From: Sphingomonas kyeonggiensis
GTDB taxonomy: Bacteria > Pseudomonadota > Alphaproteobacteria > Sphingomonadales > Sphingomonadaceae
Length of the DNA stretch: 64,000 bases
Reading direction: 5' to 3'
Assembly: GCF_014196745.1 (NCBI RefSeq)
Contig: NZ_JACIEH010000002.1
Span: 1,116,383 to 1,180,382 of the forward strand
A model generated the notes under the pieces. It had not been told where the DNA came from. It made no database searches and saw only the letters and a program-made list of their open reading frames with translations. Of the stretch, positions 52,552 to 61,600 are shown piece by piece. The translations under genes were made by a program, and so were the position numbers. Position 1 is the stretch's first letter; every line of letters starts with the position of its first letter.

Positions 52552-52670
52552 TGCTCCGCCCCGCCGCCTCGTCATGCTGGCGCGATCGCGCTGGCCCTCG
52601 ACGGCGGCGCGGCTCCCCTGTCCCCGACCCCCTTCGCGTTCCTGAACGACCTTCAGGCTGGAGTACCGCA
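52552..52670. other. Porin-haemagglutinin intergenic gap with palindrome
   Basis: The 119-bp gap contains the palindrome GCGCGATCGCGC (about 52581-52592), flanked by complementary GC-rich segments (CCGCC on the left, GGCGG on the right) that could fold into an imperfect stem. It might act as an attenuator setting the porin-to-haemagglutinin ratio. No clear T-run is present. Confidence 0.3.
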
Positions 52671-55600
52671 ATGACCGTTCGTCGCTCGTCCTCGCCCTTT
52701 GACGCCCGGCGTCATCTGCTGCTGCTCGGCGCGAGCGCTGCGACGCTGGCGCTCGGCCTGACCAGCACGCCGGCCGCGGCCCAGACGATGGGCAGCCTGC
52801 TCCGCCAGCAGGCCGGCGCGCCGCGACCACAGGCACAGCAGCCGAGCGCGGTGCCGGTGCGCTCGCCGACGATGCAGGCCGCGCTGTCGCGCCAGCGCTC
52901 CACCCAGTCACGGATCGCGCAGATCCGCGCCTATGCGAGTTCGCTGCGCCAGGCCGCGACGCGCACCGGCGTGACCGACGGCCTGTCGTCGGGCGGCCTC
53001 GATCCAACCGAGGCGATCCGGGAAGCGATCGCCGCGACCAAGGCGGGTGACACCGAGCGCGCCAACCAGCTCCTCGTCAGCGCGGGTGCCGCCAATGACC
53101 CGACGGGGCTCAAGACCTGGCAGGGCGCGGGCCTGCCGCGCCAGACACTGGTCGATGGGCGCGTCGTCGTCACGATCGACCAGACCCAGGAACGGGCGCT
53201 GCTGTCCTGGAACCGCTTCGACATCGGTTCCAACACCACCCTCCAGTTCAACCAGAAGGAAAATGGGGTCGCGAAGCCCGGCTGGGTCGCGGTCAACCGC
53301 GTGACCAACGCGACCGATCCGAGCCTGATCCTCGGCAACCTAAAGGCCGATGGCACCGTGGTGGTGCTCAACCGCTCGGGCATCATCTTCGGCAAGAACA
53401 GCCAGGTGAACACCCATTCGCTGCTGGCGAGCACGCTCGACCTCGGCGCCGCGATGGTGGGCATCGGACCGAACGCCCGCGCCACGACGATCAGGGACCG
53501 CAACACCGCCTATCTGGAGGGCGGGCTGTTCCGGGACGCGCCGACCAACGATCCGCTGTCCGCGGTCGTCCTGGTTTCCGGTGTTGCCGGGCAGGGCGGC
53601 AACGAGGGTGCCGTCACCGTCGACAGCGGGGCCCAGTTGAGCTCTGGCACCGGCGGCTTCCTGATCCTCGCGGCACCCAATATCACCAGCTCGGGCACGC
53701 TGCGCGCGGTCGAGGGGCAGGTCAGCCTTCAGGCGGGCCGCGAAGTGGCTTTCGTCGAGTCCACCGGCGGCAAGGGCAGCGCGGATCCGGATGTCCGCGG
53801 CTATATCCTGACGAGCGGAGGGGCCGATGCCGACCTTGCCGGCAACGTCCTCGTCGATGGCCTGATCGAATCGCGCCGCGGGTACCTGTCGCTCGGCACG
53901 GGGATGCTCGGCAAGATCACGCAGAACGGTCTGCTGTCGAGCAGCACCAGCGTCTCGCGCAACGGCAAGATCTCGCTGACCGGTGGCACGATCGTGCTCG
54001 GCGGCAGCAGCGATCCCGCGCGGGCGGCCGGCCTGGAAATCATCGCCGATCCCAATGGCGAGGGTATCCCGCAGGGAACGGCGAATGAGCCAGCCGTCTT
54101 CAAGGCTTCGCAGATCGAGATCGGAACACGGGTGACGCTGAAGGCGACGAGCGATCAGCCTGCGCCCTTCGCGATGCTGCCGACCGACTTCACTATGGGC
54201 GAGAATGCGCTGATCTACGCGCCCGGCGCGAACGTGGTGGTCGGCGCGACCAAGGATGTTGGCGGATTGATCGGCGGGACCCAGGCCCAGTTCCCCGGCC
54301 ATGTCGAGATCGGTCGCGGTGCGACCATCGACGTCAGCGGCTACAAGGACGTCCAGCTCGACGCGTCGCGCAATTCGATCGAGATCACCCCGGTGAAGCG
54401 CAACGAGCTGCGCGACACACCCAATTATCGCGAAGTGGCGCTCGACGGCAATTTCACCCTCAACGGCGCGACCCTGTTCGTCGATCCGCGCCTGTCGGGC
54501 GTGCGTGCCGACGGCGTCGCCTGGGTCGGCTCACCGCTGATCGAGGCCGGTAGCCTTGCCGGCCAGATCGGCGTGACCGCGCAGGAGCTCATGACCAAGG
54601 GCGGCAGCGTCAGCCTGTTGACGTCGCAGCTGGGCGGCAGCGCTACGAACCCGGCTAGCGTGCATATCGCGCAGGGCGCGACGATCGACTTTTCGGGGGG
54701 CTGGGTCAGCTATGCCGGTGGCACGGTGCGGACCAGCCGGCTGGTCACCAAGGACGGGCGGATCGTCGATATCGGCAAGGCCGATCCGAACGACGTCTAT
54801 GTCGGGGTGGTCGACGGCTTCACCGAGGTTCAGCCGCGCTTCGGCGTGCTGCGCACCTATCTGAGCGCCTCGGGACAGGGGCTGCGCGTTGATGCCGCCT
54901 ATGACGAAGGGCGCGATGCGGGCAGGCTGACGATCGGCGATCCAGCCGTCATCAACGCGCCGACCGTGACGATCGACGGGACATTCTACGGCAATGCCTT
55001 TGCCGGCGCCCGCCAGATCGCCGCCGGCGACAGGCCGAGCCTGGCGAGCACGGTTGCCGGGGATGGTCGGAAGCTCCAGCGCGACGCTTTCGAACTGCCC
55101 TCGGGGGGGGCGGTGTCGATCCGGTCTGCGGGGGATATTCTGGTCTATCGTGGCGAGCGCGGCGCGGCCGAGGCGAACCGGGGCGAGCTGCTGCTGCGCG
55201 ACGGGATGCTGAACGACGCCGGCCTTTCGGCACTGTCGCTCACCACGCTTGGCGCGGTCACCTTCGCGGGCGCCAACCCGTTCACGCTGCAGACGCCGGA
55301 CGCGCTGCGGATCACGGGCGCGTCGGATCTCGTCCTGGCCCCCGGGGGCGCCTTGACCGTCACCGCCGGGCGCACGATCCGCTTCGACGGCAGGGTGACG
55401 GCGAATTCGGGCTCGATCGACGCGCGGACGGTGAATCTGGCCGGGCCCGGCCAAGCCTCGCCGGGATCGGCCTATCGCGTCGGTGCCTATGGCAGCGGCA
55501 ATGGCGACGACCTCGGCACGGGCGGCCTCCTGCTGTACGCCGCCGACCCCGGCGCACTCCACCCGTTCGATGTGATCGTCACCGGAACGCTCTCGACCGC

Positions 55601-58600
55601 CGGACTGTGGGTCAACGACTATGCCGAGCAGGGCGCGCCGCGGGGCGGGGCGTTCAGCGACGGTGGCAGCATCACCCTTTCGGCCGCCCGCAACGTCTTT
55701 GCCGCGATCGGCACCAGCCTGGAGACCGCGACGCAGGCGGTCGACCTGAGCGGCAGCGTGCGGGTCAGCGGGACGCTCAACGTGATGTCGGGCGGCTATG
55801 TCAGCACGACGGGGAGCCTGGTGCTCGACGGCAAGGGTGGCAACGTATCGCTGTCGGCTGCAACCACTTACGCGGCGGCCGGGCTGACCAACAGCGGTCG
55901 CATCGTGGCCGAATCCAATCCGCTTGCCGACAAGCCGCTGGGAGGCACCAGCCAATCGGTCGATTTCACGCCGCTCCCGGTCGGCGGGCTGCCATTCCCG
56001 GGCACGCCGGTGTTGCCGCAGCTCGTGCCCGATCCACGCGCGACGGTGGACATCGGCAGCGCGACGATCCTCGGCTATGGCTTCGCCGGCGGCGGCACCT
56101 TCTCGCTGGTCGCTCCCGACATCAGCTTCGGTTCGGACAATCGGGCCGGCGCGACGCATATCGGCTTGGATTTCTTCCGCACCACCGGTTTCGGCACGCT
56201 CGACCTGAGCAGCTACCGTTCGCGGATCGTCGACGACGTCTTCACCAATGCCCGTAGCGGCAAGTCGGCATTCCTGGAGACCAGCCAGTTCGTCGTGAAG
56301 GCGGGCGAGACACTCGACCTCACCCAATGGCTGCTCCCCTCGGTGCTGAGCGCCGACCAGGCGAGCGCGCTGCGCGGGCTGGCGAGCGGCACGGACCTGC
56401 ACGGGCAGTCGTTCCTCACGCCCTCGCGGATGGAGGCGCCATGGGATCGCAAGGCTGCCCATCTGGTGCTTGGCGGGCTTACCGAACTCGATGTGCTCGC
56501 GGGCGGCACGATCACCGGCGCACCCGGGGCGAGCCTTACCGTCAGCAAGCTCTACAATGGCGGCACGATCGCGCTGCACGGCGGCACGATCACCCAGCGC
56601 AACGATCTGCCCAATGATCTCGTCATCGGCGGCCTCGGCGTGCGGGGTGCCGATATGGGCGGCCACGGGCTGGCAGATGCATTCGGCGGCGCGACCGACG
56701 GGCTGGGGCGGTTCGACGAGAATGCGCTCAACGCCGCCGGAGTCCGGGACCATGCCGATCCCAACCGGGTCATCACCAATCGCGAGCTGGTCTCGCGCGA
56801 AGGCTCGGACCGGCTGATCTACTTCCTGGGCAAGCTGGATGCCGGGCAGGGGATACTGCTCGACGATGGCAGCGTCACCGATCTGTCGGGCATCGCTATC
56901 TTCAACCCGCGCGCGCCGTTCCAGCCTGGCGGAGCGCAGGTCCGGGTTGGGCGCGTGCTCGACGGCGGCAGCATCGCGCTGCTGGCCGGCAAGGAAGCCA
57001 GCCGGCGCGGCTCCTCCGCGGTCGTGCTCTCGCAATCGACCCTGACGCGGCGCGACGGCGCAGCGTTGGATATCAGCGGCACCAGCGCCTATGTCGACCT
57101 GGCGACCGGCCTGGGCAATTTCACGCCTTACCTGGAATGGAGCGCGGCGGGCTCGATTTCGGCACTGGGCGGCGGCTCGCTCGGCACCACGGCGATCGAC
57201 GCGCATGGCGGCACGGCGCAGGCCGAAGGCGGCAGGCTCGAATGGCTGCTGCCGACCCTGGGCGCAAATGCCGCGGGCGGCTCCGACTATCTCTATGCAG
57301 GGATGATCGCGGCGAGCGGCTTCGACAGCCTGATCGCCCGCAACACGCTGACCCTGGACGGCGACTTCTCGCTCTCGCTGCGCAAGTCGCTGATGGTCCT
57401 CTCACAGGCTCCTACCGCTGTCGGGGCGAAGTTCGGCAGCGAGGTTCATGTCTCGGCGACGTCGGGCACCGACGCGTCGATCAAGGCGGGCTATATCCGC
57501 TTCGGCAGCGATCGTGCCGCTGCACTGCCCGGCGGGACTACCGGTGACGCACGGGTCGATCTCCTGGCCGGAGGGCAGGGCATCGACGTGGTGGGGGGCG
57601 TTGCCTTCGACCGCGGCATAGCCTCTGTCGGGTTGCGCAGCTCCGGCGATGTCCGGCTGACCGGCGTGAACGACCTCGGCGTCGGGCAGTTTGCCTATAG
57701 CGGCCGGCTTGTCACCGCCGGCGACCTGCTGATCGATGCGCGCCGCACCTATGCAACGACCGGCACCGGCAACCTGCAGGCGCTGCTCGAAGGCAAGACC
57801 ACCAATATCGATCCCTTCGACATCGCCGCGCTCGGCGATCACAGCATCACCTTCGGCAACACCTATCTCGATGCGAAGGCACCCCCGCCGCTGTCGGCGG
57901 GCACCCATCTGCGCGTCCTTGCCGCGCGGATCGCGCAGAACGGCTATCTCGCCGCGCCGCTGGGCCTGCTCGAGCTCGGTTCGAACACCGCCGTGAACTT
58001 CAGCGCCTCGGCGACCGCGCTGGCCACTACCACCCTGACCTTCGGCGCGGGCAGCGTCACCACGGTCTCGGGCGCAGGCCTCAACGTGCCCTATGGCAGC
58101 ACCTCCGACCTGATCGAATATTATTTCCCGACGATCCCGACGCCGATCACGCGCCTGCCGACCGGGCAGCTCAACCTGGCCGCGGCCTCGATCGTAGAGG
58201 AAGCCGGGGCGCGGGTGGACGGGCGCGGCGGCGGCGATGTCTTCGCCTATGAGTTCCAGTCCGGCGTGGGCGGATCGCGCGACGTGCTCGACCGGTTCAA
58301 CCGGGATCCTTTCAGCAGCAGCGGCTTCGATCCGCTCACCGGGCGCGGCTATCAGTTCGCCGACCAGCGGCAGGTCTTCGCGCTGGTGCCGGTCAGCGAG
58401 GCCAACAAGATCGCGCCCTTCGATCCGCTCTATTCGGCCGATTACGGCCGCGACGGCCCGGTCGACCTTTATGGGAGTAGCGCCGGACGGACGGTGAAGC
58501 TCGACGGCGCGCCGGGCGTGCCGGCCGGCGAATATCTACTGGTGCCAGCCAAATATGCGATGGCGATCCCGGGAGCGCTGCGCCTGGTGGAGAACACCGG

Positions 58601-61600
58601 CACCGGCGCACCGCTTCCCGGCCAGAACACGACCCTGCTCGACGGCAGCGTGATCGTCGGCGGCACCTATGGTTTTGCCGAGAACGCCATCGCGGAATCG
58701 ACCCGCCGCGGCTTCACCGTCCAGACGCGCGATACCTTCCTGAAATACTCGAAGATCGTCACCACCAGCGGTTCGGGCACGCTCGTCAAGAACGCGGCGG
58801 ACAAGGGGCTGGCCCGGCCGCGCCTGCCGCTCGACGCTGCGCGGGTGATCCTCAGCCCGCTCACCGCGCTGCGCATCGCGGGCACCTTCGATACCAGCCC
58901 GGCCGAAGGCGGGCAGGGCGGCCAGTTCGACCTGCTCGGCGCCAATGTCATCATCGCCGCGGACGACAGCCAGCAGACCGCCGGCGCGCTCACCGTGAGC
59001 GCCGCGACGCTAGGCCGGCTCGGCGCGACCAGCCTGCTGATCGGAGGCCAGCGCGCCGACAACGCCAACGGCACCACGGCGATCAACGCCAGCGCCAGCT
59101 CGCTCGTGATCCGCAGCGGCGTGACGCTGGACGCGCCGGAGTTGCTGCTCGCGGTGGGCGGGATCGGCTCGACGCTCACCATCGAGGATGGCGTGACGCT
59201 CAAGGCGAGCGGCGCGCTCGGGACCCAGCCGGCGACCGACTATACCGCCACGACGGCCGGATCGCTGGTGCGCCTCGCCAATGGCGCCGAGCGGCTGGTC
59301 TCCCGCACCGGCACCGGGGCCTCGACGCTGAAGATCGGCGCGGTGAACCTCAACGGCGGTGCGCTCGCGCTCGACACGAGCGGCAGCTTCGTGGTCGCCG
59401 ACGCGGCTGCTCTCGCGGCGCAGAAGATCGCGATCAGCGGCAGCGCGATCCAGTTCAACGCGAGCGCCGATGTTGCCGGCCAGGCTGGCGTGATCGGTGC
59501 CGGGCTCGAGGCCAAGCTCGCCGCGGCACAGCAGCTGACGGTGCGTTCGCCGGGCGCGATCCGCTTCTCGCAGGGCAGCCATCGCTTCAACGACCTGGTG
59601 CTCGACACGGCGACCCTGGCGGCAAGCCTGGGTGGCGCCGCCGATGGCGGGATCACCATCGATGCGGGCGCCGTCCGCCTGCTCAACGCGGGTGGGGCGA
59701 CCGACGGGTGCGTGACCGCCGGCCTGTGCGGCCAGGCGGCGAACCTGACGATCAATGCGACGACCCTCAGCCTGGGCACGAACGCGGTGCGGACCTCGGG
59801 CATCACCGCCGGGGTGACGCTCGGTGCGCGCGACGGCATCTATGTCGAAGGCAAGGGATCCTTCTCGACGGGCAATGCCGCGCTCACCCTCCGGGCGCCG
59901 TTCCTCGCCGATCGGGCGGCGGTCGCCGATCCGCGCGCGCAGAAGGTGCGGCCGGAATATAGCTTCCTCACCAATGCCGGCTTCACCCTGACGGCGCCGG
60001 CAGGAGCGGCGGCCCAGTCGCCCATCGGCAACGCCGCGCCGGGCGCGAGCATCAGCATCGGCACCAAGGACGCGCCGGTACTCTCGGCGACCATCGTCGG
60101 CAGCCTGATCCGGGCATCGGCCGGCATCATCGACGTGGAATCGCGCGGCGACATCACCCTGTCGGGCGCGACGCTGTCGACGCCGGGCTATGAGAAGACG
60201 TTCGGCGACAGCGTCGATGCGGTGACCGTTTCGGCCGGCGGCGGCACGATCAACCTCCTGTCGAAGACGGGCAATCTGCGCGCCGATGCGGCGAGCACGC
60301 TGATCGTCGACAATGGCGTGGGCACCGCCGGTACGCTCAACCTGCTCGCTGGCAACGGCACCATCACGCTCGATGCGACGCTGAATCCGGGCGTGCAGGG
60401 GAACCGCCAGAGCTCGATCGCCTTCGATTCCGGCCGATCGGCGTTCGACCTGGGCGGCTTCGTGGCGCGCTATGGCCGCCTGTTCGGCGGCGATGTCGCG
60501 GTGCGCAGCGGTGCGGGCGACCTGGCGCTGGCCGCGGGGCAGGTGCTGAAGGCGAAGAGCATCAGCCTCACCGCGGATGGCGGCGCGATCACCATCGGCG
60601 GGACGCTCGACACCTCGGGCATGAGCATCGCCGGGATGACCGCGGATCAGGCGCGCAACGCCGCCGTCGATGGCGGGGACATCGCGCTGTGGGGACGCAC
60701 CGGGGTGACGCTCGCCGCCACGGCGAAGCTCGACACCCATACCAGCGGCTATGCCGACACCGACAGCCGCGTCGCCTCCGCCGGCGACGTGACGATCGGG
60801 ATCGAGTCGCCGGATGCGGCGATCACCATTGCCAGGGGCGCGATCATCGATGTCGGCGCCCGCCGGACCCAGGCCGCCCAGGCTGCCGGCGAGACCGGCG
60901 CGCGGCTGGTGCCGCAGGTGATCACCGATGCGGTTACCGGCAATCCGATCACCGTCTATCGCTATGCGGCGGCCGACGAGGGCGGGATCGTACGCTTCCG
61001 CGCGCCCGTGCTCGGCACCAATGAGGATAAGGTCGCGGTCAGCCTCCACGGTACGGTGCTGGGCGCGAGCGAGATCCAGCTCGAGGCGTTCAAGCGCTAC
61101 GATCTCGATGCGCTGGCGAACAGCGGGCTCTATTCGGGGATCACCCGCGCCGCGGACGGAACGCTGCTGCTCGACATGGCCGCGAGCAGCGCGGCCGGGG
61201 GCAAGTTCAATCCGTTCACCGAGAATTTCGCGCTCGCCGATGGTGGTTCGTCGCTGGTGCGGTTCATCCAGGGCTTCGGCGTCACCACGGTGGACGGCAG
61301 CAGCCTGGACGGGATCCGCCTGCGGCCGGGCGTGGAGCTCGCCGCCGACGGCAGCATCCGGACCACGACCCAGTGGAACCTCGGCGCGGCGACCTTCTCG
61401 CCCGCGCAGCTCCAGGCGGCGGTGGCCGCCGGCGTGATCGAAGTCATCCCCGAGCTGAGCACCGGTGGGCAGGCCCAGTATCGCGTGGTGCCGGGCAAGG
61501 AAGGCGCGCTGCTCGACCGCTTCGCCACCTTCCTCTACCGCACCGGCGGATCGGCACGCGGCGAGGCGCCGGTGGTGACGATGCGGGCCGGCGGCAGCCT

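Noticed and set aside
49375..53007. 1210-codon minus-strand frame
   Set aside because: Crosses exbD, the TonB-like gene and the porin in antisense; R/A/G-rich, no domains.
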